From Hallella multisaccharivorax DSM 17128 (GTDB taxonomy: Bacteria; Bacteroidota; Bacteroidia; Bacteroidales; Bacteroidaceae), in contig NZ_GL945017.1 of assembly GCF_000218235.1 (NCBI RefSeq), forward strand, positions 1,664,376 to 1,728,375: DNA of 64,000 nt, written 5' to 3'. Shown here piece by piece: positions 26,475 through 34,865 of the stretch (position 1 is its first letter; the number at the start of each line of letters is the position of its first letter). The position numbers and the translations under genes were made by a program. The notes under the pieces are model-generated. The model ran no database searches and had not been told where the DNA came from. It was given only the letters and a program-made list of their open reading frames with translations.

Positions 26475-26705
26475 ATGCAGAACAATACAATCGAAGAACT
26501 CATTCAACTCAAACAGGACGGCAAGATAGGATGGTGCGAGCTCGCACTGCGCAGTGACCACGGAAAAGACTATCTGCAGTGGTGCGACGATCACGGCATC
26601 GAGCCTGACGACAACAACGCTGAACTCTACCTCGAAGAGACCGAGAGCCGTATCTATGACGGAGGCGACGAGTTCGCGGAGGAGTTTGCCGGAGCTGTCG
26701 TCTAA
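26475..26705 (+). CDS. Small acidic conserved protein of the element
   Basis: 76 residues, strongly acidic in the second half (DDNNAELYLEETESRIYDGGDEFAEEF). It begins MQNNTIEELIQLKQDGKIGW with a probable helix pair. Preceded by an A/T-rich leader with several repeated ATCAACCAT units. I cannot name the family; similar short proteins sit between the DUF3945 and ArdC-like genes in related elements. Confidence 0.6.
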   Translation: MQNNTIEELIQLKQDGKIGWCELALRSDHGKDYLQWCDDHGIEPDDNNAELYLEETESRIYDGGDEFAEEFAGAVV

Positions 26706-26823
26706 GTGGCTGTCACTGCCTCAGTGATACCGTGAGAGACACATATACAAAATTCGCCCTCAGTGCGAAGGCTGTGCCATCGCACTGAGGGGCTACTAAC
26801 CTAACATAACCAATACTGACACT

Positions 26824-28209
26824 ATGGAAAACAAGGATTCCAAGTCAAACTACAAGAGCAGCGGCGACAAGGCCATAGACAGGTTCTGCTCGCTCATGAT
26901 CGACCGCATGAAGGCGATGAAGGCGTCTGACTGGCGGCAGGGATGGACGAACGGGAAGGGTACGATGCTCGGCATGCCGCAGAACCTCAGCGGACGAAAC
27001 TACTCGGGCACGAACTCGTTCTTCCTACAGATGGACACGGCGATGAACGCTTACCGCACGCCGGTATACATGACCTTCATGCAGGCGCAGAAGGAGAACC
27101 TCCGTATCAAGAAGGGCGCGCAGTCGATGCCGGTCATCTACTGGGACCTCAATATCAAGGACGAGCGGGGCAAGCGGATAGCAGAGTCGGACTACAGGCA
27201 GATGAGCCGTGGCGAGCAGGCGAAGTGCGAGGTACGGCCGTCCCTCCGCGCTTTCTCCGTGTTCAACGTGGATCAGACCAACTTAGAAGAGGTGAACAAG
27301 GAGAAGTACGATGCCATTGTGGACCGTTTCAAGGGTCCGCAGTTGCGTGACACCCAAGGCATGTACGAGAACCGGGCTCTCGACCGTATGTTCGAGCAGC
27401 AGGAGTGGATATGCCGTGTGCAGACCGACAGGATCGTGGACGGGGCGTTCTACTCCCCGGCACGTGACATTGTCATTGTCCCCAAGAAGGAGCAGTTCAA
27501 CATCGGCAAGAACGCGGAGGAGATTTTCAAGGACGGTATGGAGTACTATTCTTCAGCGCTCCATGAGATGACGCACTCCACGGGCACCCCCAACCGGCTG
27601 AACCGTGACAAGGGGGCGAAGTTCGGGGATGCAAAGTATGCCAAGGAGGAGCTGGTGGCGGAGCTCACGGCTGCCATGGTGGGCAATGCCCTGGGCTTTG
27701 ACAAGCGTATCCTCAACAACAACGCTGCCTACATGGACGGATGGATCAATGCGCTAAGAGAAGAGCCGAAGTTCATCGTATCGGTCATGGCGGACGTGAA
27801 CAAGGCTTCGAAGATGATCCTTGAGAAGATTGACGAGCAGAAGATTGCCCTTGGTGAGACGCCTATCCTTACAGAGAACCAGCATAAGGTGGGACTTGAC
27901 AAGGGGGTTGAAGCTGCCAAGAAGGTGTGGCAGCAGCCGCATGACATAGCGCTATCAGCAAAGTTCGACAGTGCGTCCATCTTCAAGCGCATGGACGGGG
28001 GGTATGCGGTGCGTGCGACCTTCGAGGGGCAGGATCTCGGCATGAAGCCCATCAGCAAGATTACGGGTATCAGATATGAGATGATGCCGACGGGGGCGCT
28101 GAAGGATCAGATGCTGCACGACACGGTGGCGAGAAAGTTCGTCGGGGAAGTGCGTGAGATACGTGAACAGAAGCAAGAGAATAAGGAAAATAAAGGCTTG
28201 AAATTGTGA
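26824..28209 (+). CDS. ArdC-like antirestriction protein with zincin motif
   Basis: 461 residues. The N-terminal ArdC-type domain (residues about 10-130) has the single-strand-DNA-binding family features SGRNYSGTNSFFLQM and KKGAQSMPVIYW. A zincin-like domain follows (about 130-310): the metal motif HEMTH with downstream ELVAELTAAMVGN supplies the third ligand. Such proteins protect incoming DNA in conjugation. The C-terminal 150 residues add a DUF-like region (SAKFDSASIFKRMDGGYAVRATF). It lies 118 bases behind the small acidic protein and before the Toprim gene, in the early-transfer block typical for these elements. Confidence 0.85.
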   Translation: MENKDSKSNYKSSGDKAIDRFCSLMIDRMKAMKASDWRQGWTNGKGTMLGMPQNLSGRNYSGTNSFFLQMDTAMNAYRTPVYMTFMQAQKENLRIKKGAQSMPVIYWDLNIKDERGKRIAESDYRQMSRGEQAKCEVRPSLRAFSVFNVDQTNLEEVNKEKYDAIVDRFKGPQLRDTQGMYENRALDRMFEQQEWICRVQTDRIVDGAFYSPARDIVIVPKKEQFNIGKNAEEIFKDGMEYYSSALHEMTHSTGTPNRLNRDKGAKFGDAKYAKEELVAELTAAMVGNALGFDKRILNNNAAYMDGWINALREEPKFIVSVMADVNKASKMILEKIDEQKIALGETPILTENQHKVGLDKGVEAAKKVWQQPHDIALSAKFDSASIFKRMDGGYAVRATFEGQDLGMKPISKITGIRYEMMPTGALKDQMLHDTVARKFVGEVREIREQKQENKENKGLKL

Positions 28210-28302
28210 TGATTAAGTCCATATATTAAACTTCATTTGTGGGCTGCTTAACTATCAAATCTATAACTATCAAACCTATAACAAACATCAAACTACAAGC
28301 CT

Positions 28303-29529
28303 ATGTCTTACGTATCTTTTCAGGAAATGAAGCCGAGGGTAGGCATCGACGATGTTGCCTTCTCGCTCGGCTACAAGCTCAACAGACAGGCGGGCGTGGG
28401 ACGGTACATCGAGCTGATCCTGCCCGACGGCAGGGGTGAGAAGCTTGACACCATCGTCATCTCGCATCCGCAGGAGAAGGACCGGCAGCGGTACTTCCAC
28501 CGTAATTCGGGCAAGCGGGGTGACGTGGTGGACTTCATCGGTGAGAATCTCGGTCGCTTCAACAAGTTCGGACGCAACCAGTGGGAGGTCATCGGTAAGG
28601 TGCTGGCGGACTTCGCCAACATGCCGGTAGTGGACAATCACGACCGGGGCTATGCCGGTGGGCTGGGGAGTCTGAACCCGGTGTTCAATCCCAAACGCTA
28701 TACGGCTCAGCCGCTGGCAAGGAACATGGACTATGCCATGGGGATCTTTGAGGACAGGGGGATCAGCCGTGAGACGGTGTCGCTCTTTGAGCGGCATATC
28801 TCCATCGTCACGGACCAGAAGAACAGGAACGGTCTGCCGATGATAGGCTTCCCGTACCGTGAGCCGGACTTCTGTGCGGACTTGGCTGGTTATGAGCTGC
28901 GGGGCGACCGCGGGTTCAAGGGCAAGGCGGCAGGGACGAACTCGACGACGGCGATGTGGACGGCGGGCATCCACTCGGCACTGAACAATCCGCAGATGGT
29001 CAGGCATGTCTATTTCTGTGAGTCGGCTTACGATGCCATGTCGTTCTATCAGGCGAACCGGGCGAAAATAGACCTGCCGCACTCGGCATTCGTATCGGTG
29101 GGCGGCGCGCTGTCCAACGGACAGGTGTCGGGACTGATGAAGCACTTCTGCATGGCCAAGGCGGTGGACTGTTTCGACAATGACCTGCCGGGGCGGATCT
29201 ACGGTATGCGTATGGCGGCGCTGCTCGACGGGAAACGGCTCAGCGTTTTTCAGATGGGGGACAACCTCAGGCTGGAGATGGAGGGGAAGTCCTTCGACAT
29301 GCCGGTGGGGAAGGCTTCTGTTGAGGAACTGGGAAAGTTCATCAAGTTGCCAGACCGCATCGAGGTGATGAAACCGCCGGTGAACTACAAGGACTGGAAC
29401 GATGTTGTACGCGGCATGCCTTTGGAAGCGCTGCAGCTCAAGACGAAGTTCCAACGGGATGAGAATCTCGCGAGGATCAGGACGGAGCTAAGGGAGCGCA
29501 ACGAGTGCAAGAGCGGATTTAAGATGTAA
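28303..29529 (+). CDS. Toprim-domain primase-like protein of the element
   Basis: 408 residues. The N-terminal part (residues about 1-110) resembles a CHC2-like/DUF3991 region; VGRYIELILPDGRGEK and RGDVVDFIGENLGRF are visible. A Toprim domain follows (about 230-330), with VYFCESAYDAMSFY carrying the conserved Glu and VDCFDNDLPGR carrying the D-x-D motif. These mobile-element proteins are thought to prime replication of the transferred strand. The zinc-binding cysteines of DnaG are not seen, which suggests an accessory or inactive zinc module. Start chosen at MSYVSF, with a standard leader before it. Confidence 0.78.
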   Translation: MSYVSFQEMKPRVGIDDVAFSLGYKLNRQAGVGRYIELILPDGRGEKLDTIVISHPQEKDRQRYFHRNSGKRGDVVDFIGENLGRFNKFGRNQWEVIGKVLADFANMPVVDNHDRGYAGGLGSLNPVFNPKRYTAQPLARNMDYAMGIFEDRGISRETVSLFERHISIVTDQKNRNGLPMIGFPYREPDFCADLAGYELRGDRGFKGKAAGTNSTTAMWTAGIHSALNNPQMVRHVYFCESAYDAMSFYQANRAKIDLPHSAFVSVGGALSNGQVSGLMKHFCMAKAVDCFDNDLPGRIYGMRMAALLDGKRLSVFQMGDNLRLEMEGKSFDMPVGKASVEELGKFIKLPDRIEVMKPPVNYKDWNDVVRGMPLEALQLKTKFQRDENLARIRTELRERNECKSGFKM

Positions 29530-29665
29530 AGGCCAATGGGATTGGAATTTTTTCTGAATGTCCCATTCTGCGAATTGTGAACGAGGTCACGGCGCATCAC
29601 TTCCGGCACCGACTTTTCAAGTCCGTACCGTCAATGATGTCTGTAGCCATAACAACCGGAAAACC

Positions 29666-30376
29666 ATGAAAAGAAAATTCTTTTGTCTGTTGCTGGCCAT
29701 GTCCTGTTCCGTCTGCGGCTTCGCACAGCAGACAGACCCGCTCCTGACAGGGGCGGTGACCACACAGACGGAAATGCTGAAGAAGCTCTTCAAGAAGCGT
29801 GAGAAGACGCAGGAGGCGATCATCGCAACGGAAGCCGGGGTCACGCTGGCCATGGAACGGATGCACCATTTGGAGGATAAGATGTTGGGCTATCTGCAGA
29901 ATGCGCAGGGCGCCATGCAGAATATCTATCAGATCAAGCGTGCCGCGGAGCTCGTGGGAATGGAGATACCCAAAAACATGGCGTTGCTCCGCAAGTCGTT
30001 GCCGGGCAATCTCAAAGGGACTGCCATTGCGGTGATGGTCTCGGAAGAGCTTGTTGATGCCTCGGCACAGATGCTCTCGCTCTATCCGTTCATGAAGCAG
30101 CTGGTGACAAGTGGGTCGTACAACGTTACCAATGCGGACGGCAAGACGGAGAAGCACAAGGTCAACCTGCTGAACTCGGCGGAGCGGTACTATGTAGCCA
30201 ATGAGATTGTCACGCGGCTGGAGAGCATCAACACGGACTTGTGGCTGCTGGCCTGGCAGATCCGCACGCTGTCGTGGAATGACCTGTGGTTCGGGCTCGA
30301 CCCGGACGGATGGGCGACGGTGATGTCGGGCAAGGCGGTCGTGGACGGACTGATACTGGACTGGAAGTATCTGTAG
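29666..30376 (+). CDS. Secreted conjugation-associated protein (unknown family)
   Basis: 236 residues from the ATG at 29666 (MKRKFFCLLLAMSC), which begins a clear signal peptide ending near GFAQ. The mature part is helical, with a leucine/glutamate-rich coiled-coil-like section (residues about 35-95, including LKKLFKKREKTQEAI) and a conserved-looking end NSAERYYVANEIVTRLESINTDLWLLAWQIRTLSWNDLW-type. The upstream start of the open frame at 29558 lacks a signal peptide and is rejected. A periplasmic component of the transfer apparatus is likely from position, but the family is not recognised. Confidence 0.6.
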   Translation: MKRKFFCLLLAMSCSVCGFAQQTDPLLTGAVTTQTEMLKKLFKKREKTQEAIIATEAGVTLAMERMHHLEDKMLGYLQNAQGAMQNIYQIKRAAELVGMEIPKNMALLRKSLPGNLKGTAIAVMVSEELVDASAQMLSLYPFMKQLVTSGSYNVTNADGKTEKHKVNLLNSAERYYVANEIVTRLESINTDLWLLAWQIRTLSWNDLWFGLDPDGWATVMSGKAVVDGLILDWKYL

Positions 30377-30491
30377 TCGCAAATCAACTTCAACGTTGTT
30401 ATGTATATAGTTGTCTGTCAACTACTAATCAACAATCAGTAATCAATAACTACGAATCATTATTAATCATCAACTATTAACTTTATCAACT

Positions 30492-31202
30492 ATGGAAATC
30501 AAGAAATCTATCCGTGGCGTACAGATCACGGACGCTGTCATCAAGGAATTGGAGGACACGGGCAGAAGCCGTGTGCTGACATTCAAGGACAAGAAGGGAA
30601 AACAGTACATGGCGCACATCGAGATGCAGGACGGCAAGATGGCTGTGGTGTCGGAAGGCAGATACCTGGAGCACCGCTGTCTGCACTGTGGAGGGCGTAT
30701 CAAGATCACCTCGAAGGGGTACTTCTGTGAGCATTACTTTGACAAAGGTGATGCTTGCAAATGGCACTGCAACGGCATCCTCTCGCACCGCTTTATCCTG
30801 CCGCATGAGATAGAGGCGTTCCTTGACGGGCATCCGACGGTACTCGACGGCTGTTTCAACTCGCAGGGACGGATCTTCTCGGCGGTGCTGGTGGAGAGTG
30901 AGGTCTATGGCATGTCGCTGAGCTCGGTAGTGGGCAAATGCCCGGTATGCGGCGAGGACGTGCTGGTGAGTCCGATGGCGTTCAACTGTTCCTGTCACGA
31001 GAAACTCGGGGAGCCATACCACCTTACTTTATGGCGGCATATCCGTGGGCATGAGGTGACGCTCGACGAGCTGAAGGAGCTGCTGGAGTATGGCGTCACG
31101 AAGAATGAGGTGATGCTAACGGATGAGAAGGGGTCGCTGTCGAAGGCGTACCTGCGGCTGTCGGATGACCGGAAACGGATTGTGGCGGATTATAACAAGT
31201 GA
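30492..31202 (+). CDS. Topoisomerase-type zinc-ribbon protein
   Basis: 236 residues. Two zinc-ribbon-like cysteine sets: CLHCGGRIK...FCEH...CKWHCNG (residues about 63-100) and CPVCGEDV...CSCHEK (about 150-180), followed by the topoisomerase-repeat type ending EVTLDELKELLEYGVTKNEV. These are the C-terminal repeat modules of type IA topoisomerases without the catalytic domain, so it probably binds single-stranded DNA. Located between the secreted protein and the HU gene in the accessory block, after a 115-base A/T-rich leader. Confidence 0.7.
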   Translation: MEIKKSIRGVQITDAVIKELEDTGRSRVLTFKDKKGKQYMAHIEMQDGKMAVVSEGRYLEHRCLHCGGRIKITSKGYFCEHYFDKGDACKWHCNGILSHRFILPHEIEAFLDGHPTVLDGCFNSQGRIFSAVLVESEVYGMSLSSVVGKCPVCGEDVLVSPMAFNCSCHEKLGEPYHLTLWRHIRGHEVTLDELKELLEYGVTKNEVMLTDEKGSLSKAYLRLSDDRKRIVADYNK

Positions 31203-31280
31203 GCATACTATAACGAGTTAAACTAAACGTTGTCTACTTTTTACTATTCTATTGATTATCAACCATTCAAACCATTAACC

Positions 31281-31574
31281 ATGAGTACTGTGAACAAGAA
31301 GAAACTGTTGAGAAAGGCGGCTTTTGAGTCGGGGCTTTCTGTCAAGGACGTGGAGAAGGCGGTGGATGCCTTCCTCTGCGCGGTGTCGGACATCCTCCGT
31401 GAGGACGGGGAGGTCATCATCCCAGACTTCGGGAAGTTCTACATCTACCGGTTCGGGGAGCGTGTATGCCGTAATCCGCAGACGGGGGAGAAGTTCGTTG
31501 CGCCGCCGATGAAGAAGGTGAAGTTCAAGGCCTTCGGTAACGTGATCAACTACACATTGAAGTACGGACGATGA
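31281..31574 (+). CDS. HU-family DNA-binding protein of the element
   Basis: 97 residues from the ATG at 31281 (MSTVNKKKLL); the longer open frame upstream is leader. The HU/IHF fold is clear: a helical N-terminus (LRKAAFESGLSVKDVEKAVDAF), the central VIIPDFGKFYI beta start, and the DNA-clamp arm VCRNPQTGEKFVAPP. Such proteins bend DNA for recombination or relaxosome assembly. The following lipoprotein starts only 12 bases later. Confidence 0.88.
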   Translation: MSTVNKKKLLRKAAFESGLSVKDVEKAVDAFLCAVSDILREDGEVIIPDFGKFYIYRFGERVCRNPQTGEKFVAPPMKKVKFKAFGNVINYTLKYGR

Positions 31575-31586
31575 AACTGTATTGCC

Positions 31587-32084
31587 ATGAAGAAATTTAT
31601 GTGTTTGATGATGGGTGCCGCACTGATGGTGTCGTGCGGCAACTCGGGTGAGAAGATGAAGCGGCTGGCAAAGGAGAACCTGGAGCTCAGCGTGGACTAT
31701 CCCAAGCAGCTGCGTGTGCTGGCGGTGTCGGAGCCGGACTCGGCATTCGGAACGGGTTACTTCACCAAGGATGAGGTGAAGGGAATGCTCAGGACGATGC
31801 AGGTGGTCACGGACACGATCATGAAGCGCACGGACAACATGAACCGGTTCAATCCGTCCGACCACTATGTCGTCAGTCTTGCTGAACGGCAGATGCGGAG
31901 CATGGCGGACATACGATCGCTCATCATGAAAGGCGACAGGAAGGGGGAGTTCAGCGGATGGAAGGTGAAGATTGACTATGCCTGTGTTGATGCCGCCGGA
32001 CTGCCGTACCGCTCGGAGCGGTGGTGCTTCATCGACAAGGAGGGCAAGCAGGTGTACAAAGCCTTTGAACTGCCGATACCGTAA
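31587..32084 (+). CDS. Small lipoprotein of the element
   Basis: 165 residues. N-terminal signal peptide with lipobox M-V-S-C at residues 14-17, then an alpha/beta mature domain (YFTKDEVKGMLRTMQVV; WKVKIDYACVDAAGLPYRSERWCFIDKEGKQV). It looks like an envelope component encoded with HU; closeness (12 bases) suggests one transcript. Function unknown. Confidence 0.65.
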   Translation: MKKFMCLMMGAALMVSCGNSGEKMKRLAKENLELSVDYPKQLRVLAVSEPDSAFGTGYFTKDEVKGMLRTMQVVTDTIMKRTDNMNRFNPSDHYVVSLAERQMRSMADIRSLIMKGDRKGEFSGWKVKIDYACVDAAGLPYRSERWCFIDKEGKQVYKAFELPIP

Positions 32085-32102
32085 CTGTTAATACCTTATA
32101 TT

Positions 32103-33053
32103 ATGAATGATGTAACGAACAATCAAGAATCTACTATGGAAACATTGAACATGACGTGGGTGAATCTGCTCAGAAAGCAGTACCTCGACATTCTGGACTT
32201 CTACGCCGGAAACCAGCAGCTGCTCGAAGACAAGGAGCTTCGGAAGGCTTATCAGACGCTGCTGTCGGTAACGAGCGTGGATGAGTTCAAGCAGTGGCGA
32301 AAGCTGCTGAAAGACTATGGGCTGTCGTTCACGGATGTGGATGGCATAGCCCAGAAGAATAATATGCTGGGCATTCTCGACGACTATGCCGAGGGTGCCA
32401 ATGACAAGATCTTGTCTGTCTTCATTAGGTGGAAGTTAGGCTTCAACCCGGAAAAGTGGACGGAGACGGAACAGTGGAACCGTGAGCTGGTGGACATTCT
32501 GCTCAAGGCGACGCAGCGTGGGGAGGACGTGCATATCGTCATCTTCCCGTGTGGCAAGCCGAATGCCAGGCGTTGGGCGGCCATAGGGCAGGATGCGGAC
32601 CGACTTTTCGAGGTCTTCGGCTGGCAGACGGGACATGTGGAGGCTACGACTGGGCCGGTGAGCTGGATGTTCATCAACGGCTACGGACTGGACGTGCTGC
32701 GTCAGAGTGGGTACAGCATTCAGATCCGGGACTTCGGGGAGTTTGACATCCTCTCGACGGCGTTCGAGGAGGACAGCGTAGCGTCGCTGCAGCAGTTCAT
32801 CGACTACCTAAGGATGATGGGGGAACTGGCTGATGAGCAGGTGAGGTTCCTGAGGAAGATACGGCCGGTCATCTATCTGCATCCAGGATATTTTGAGCTG
32901 ATACAGGCGCGTCTTGACTTCGACCGGAACAATGTCGTTGCCAAGTTTTACAGCGGCAAGGAAGTCACGCTGGCGGAAGGGAAAAACTGGAGACTGGACG
33001 AGTTAACACGGCCTTTGGTCGTACAATTGGGAACAGAGCTTGGAAAAGCGTAG
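32103..33053 (+). CDS. Hypothetical protein of the element
   Basis: 316 residues; the ATG at 32136 (METLNM) is an equally good start. Mostly helical at the N-terminus (residues 10-120), with an alpha/beta middle (DVHIVIFPCGKPNARRW; TGPVSWMFINGYGLDV). No signal peptide, membrane helix or known motif is visible. Nineteen bases separate it from the lipoprotein gene, so it is likely in the same operon. Family not recognised. Confidence 0.55.
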   Translation: MNDVTNNQESTMETLNMTWVNLLRKQYLDILDFYAGNQQLLEDKELRKAYQTLLSVTSVDEFKQWRKLLKDYGLSFTDVDGIAQKNNMLGILDDYAEGANDKILSVFIRWKLGFNPEKWTETEQWNRELVDILLKATQRGEDVHIVIFPCGKPNARRWAAIGQDADRLFEVFGWQTGHVEATTGPVSWMFINGYGLDVLRQSGYSIQIRDFGEFDILSTAFEEDSVASLQQFIDYLRMMGELADEQVRFLRKIRPVIYLHPGYFELIQARLDFDRNNVVAKFYSGKEVTLAEGKNWRLDELTRPLVVQLGTELGKA

Positions 33054-33071
33054 CCCTTGTTGGCTGATTAT

Positions 33072-33237
33072 CAGTATCGCAAGGCAAGTGGCTACAGTAG
33101 CATCAAGGCTGCGCTTCGATGCTCTTTCGCCACATGCTTTGCTCACAAGCCCTTGAATGCTTCACTTCGTTCTTTCGTCCAAGGACTGCAAGGGCGAAGT
33201 CAAGCTCTTGATGCGCTGCGCAATGATTGGGAATATC
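33072..33237 (+). repeat. Left 166-base direct repeat
   Basis: Begins CAGTATCGCAAGGCAAGTGG and ends GAATATC. The same 166-base stretch, with scattered substitutions and no insertions or deletions, recurs at 33311-33476. It contains internal dyads such as GCCCTTG/CAAGGGC. Both copies keep an open frame, but the encoded peptide looks like a by-product of the repeat. Confidence 0.85.
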
Positions 33238-33238
33238 C

Positions 33239-33310
33239 GCTACGCAATGCATGGAAGTATAAGCTATGCAATGCATGGAAGTATAAGCCATGCAATGCAT
33301 GGGAGTACCA
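33239..33310 (+). repeat. Three 24-base units between the two long repeats
   Basis: GCTACGCAATGCATGGAAGTATAA and two close variants follow one another without gaps at 33239, 33263 and 33287, filling exactly the space between the two 166-base copies. Each carries the dyad TGCAATGCA-like core. Confidence 0.85.
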
Positions 33311-33476
33311 CAGTATCGCAAGGCAAGTGGCTACAGTGGCATCAAGGCTGCGCTTCGATGCTCTTCCGCCACATGCCTTGCGCACAAGCCCTTGAGTGCT
33401 TCACTTCGCTCTTTCGTCCGGGGACTGCAAGGGCGAAGTCAAGCTCTTGAAGCGCTATGCATTGATTGGAAATATC
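33311..33476 (+). repeat. Right 166-base direct repeat
   Basis: Second copy of the sequence at 33072-33237. Differences are mainly transitions; none changes the length. Confidence 0.85.
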
Positions 33477-33534
33477 AGATATATAATAATATGAGTATGA
33501 AATACAATAACTCCGAAATGTCGGGGAAATATCG

Positions 33535-33542
33535 TACCTTTG
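33535..33542 (+). promoter_or_regulatory. -7 promoter box for the GNAT gene
   Basis: TACCTTTG, exact TAnnTTTG match. It lies only 8 bases before the ATG at 33551, implying a leaderless or nearly leaderless transcript if that start is right. Confidence 0.5.
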
Positions 33543-33550
33543 TGCCCAAT

Positions 33551-33832
33551 ATGGAGACGAAGATTGAGACTACGAATACTGGCGGCAAGGTGCTTGCCTA
33601 TGACGGTGACGAACTTGTCGGCCGACTGGAATTTTCCTTCAAGGGAAATGTATTGAGCATTGACCACACGTATGCCTACAAGGAGGGGATGGGTGTGGGG
33701 AGTCTGCTTGTCAGTGCTGTCAACGACTATGCTGTCAGCAAAGAACTGAAAGTGAAGCCCGTCTGCTCATTTGCCGCTGTCTGGTACCAGAGGCATCCGC
33801 AGTTTCAGGATATTCTTGACAGAGAGAATTGA
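33551..33832 (+). CDS. GNAT-type N-acetyltransferase of the small COG2388 kind
   Basis: 93 residues from METKIETTN. The whole length matches the small YjdJ/Gtn10-like acetyltransferases: a beta start VLAYDGDELVGRLEF, the conserved IDHTYAYKEGMGVGSLLVSAVNDYA (acetyl-CoA binding G-x-G) and VKPVCSFAAVWYQRHPQF. Earlier in-frame ATGs (33491, 33497) exist but would place the promoter box inside the gene. Substrate unknown. It follows the 166-base repeat pair. Confidence 0.75.
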   Translation: METKIETTNTGGKVLAYDGDELVGRLEFSFKGNVLSIDHTYAYKEGMGVGSLLVSAVNDYAVSKELKVKPVCSFAAVWYQRHPQFQDILDREN

Positions 33833-33865
33833 AAGTCTTGATTGCCACACAAGACTCCTGCAAGA

Positions 33866-34366
33866 CTATTTGCATTCAGAATCATAAAAGTCCGCATCCA
33901 CGAGGGCATTGTCTAATTCTATCCGAATCCTTATCCCAACCCAGTCCGTAAAATTGTCATCGAGGACATCGTCAATGAGCTCTTGCGGGGCTATGATATT
34001 GTAGTCATCAAGACTGTAAGGCAGCTCATTCAGAAGACGGGCAACCAATGCGTCCCTGTTTATCACAGGGTCGGGAGCGGCAGCGGTTTCCGCTACTATC
34101 ATGTCAATGGATGTACAGCTGTAGAGATAGTCAAGCAGGGCCCACCAGTCTTCGTCATAGGAATCGGGGGCATAATCCTGCAAGAACTCGAAAGGTGCGT
34201 CACGACCTTCCCTTTTGTAGAAATTGCGAAGCTCAAGCAGCTCCTCCGGCTGGAAGTAGAGGCATTTATCCTCGGGAATAACGGCTTCGGGCACATTCTC
34301 GTCGTAGGGGTCTATGCGCTCCAACGTGAAGTGATATGGCTTCTTCTCTATCTCTTCGTATTTCAT
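33866..34366 (-). CDS. Hypothetical acidic protein
   Basis: 166 residues from the ATG at 34366 (MKYEEIEKK); the longer frame to 34435 overlaps its own promoter box and is rejected. Strongly acidic (about 25% Asp+Glu), no cysteine pairs, signal peptide or membrane segment. It faces the GNAT gene tail-to-tail, with 33 bases between the stops. Function unknown. Acidic DNA-mimic or anti-defence proteins can look like this, but that is only a possibility. Confidence 0.6.
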   Translation of the reverse strand: MKYEEIEKKPYHFTLERIDPYDENVPEAVIPEDKCLYFQPEELLELRNFYKREGRDAPFEFLQDYAPDSYDEDWWALLDYLYSCTSIDMIVAETAAAPDPVINRDALVARLLNELPYSLDDYNIIAPQELIDDVLDDNFTDWVGIRIRIELDNALVDADFYDSECK

Positions 34367-34392
34367 AATTGCGGGATGATAAGTTTGGGCTA

Positions 34393-34400
34393 CAAATTTA
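34393..34400 (-). promoter_or_regulatory. -7 promoter box for the acidic protein
   Basis: TAAATTTG on the minus strand matches TAnnTTTG and lies 27 bases upstream of the ATG at 34366, giving a short leader. It decides against the longer start at 34435. Confidence 0.55.
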
Positions 34401-34435
34401 GGTATTTTATTCCATATACTCGTTTCTGAAAGCAA

Positions 34436-34865
34436 ATATCTGAATTAAAGATGGACTTGACACGATGGCTTAGGCTATATAATAATGTGTATCGGCTCAT
34501 ATAGGTTATCCTTTCACCCTTAAAGCCATGCTTCGTGCAGCACCGCTTTAACCGCCGGACGGGGACTTCCGGCGGCAGGGGAGAGTGGTCTGTTCGTTTG
34601 TTCTCAGGATTGAGTGCCTGTCATCTTCGCCTTCGTTGGCGGCAAGCGGCTTCGCTCGGATTTGCCGCGCTTCGTCTGCGTTGACGGCACACAATCCATA
34701 GAACGTTATAGATCGAGAACGATTGAGGCTTCCAAGCCTTTGATGGATAGTCGTTATACAAGCAGATAAATGGCTAAGTATGTATAAACGCAAAAAGGCC
34801 CTTGATACATCTGTTGCATCAAGAGCCTTTTTCGACAGTAAGGACAACAAGGCGGGCTATAGGCT
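34436..34865. other. Intergenic region with hairpins and a terminator
   Basis: No gene is supported. CCGCCGGA (34552-34559) pairs with TCCGGCGG (34568-34575), and GCGGCAA pairs with TTGCCGC around 34640-34670. The GC-rich hairpins could be part of an origin of transfer or of an attachment region; nothing decides this. A terminator lies at 34792-34832. Confidence 0.5.
34792..34832. terminator. Bidirectional terminator behind the integrase
   Basis: AAAAAGGCCCTTGAT pairs with ATCAAGAGCCTTTTT around a loop of about 11 bases with one mismatch. It lies 34 bases past the stop of the integrase at 34866 and has T-runs on both strands. Confidence 0.75.

Noticed and set aside
33057..33395. Frame of 112 codons through the 166-base repeats
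   Set aside because: Open frame follows the repeat itself and changes register with the 24-base units; no protein features.
33866..34435. Longer start of the acidic protein
   Set aside because: The first codons would include the -7 box at 34393-34400; ATG at 34366 has the expected leader.
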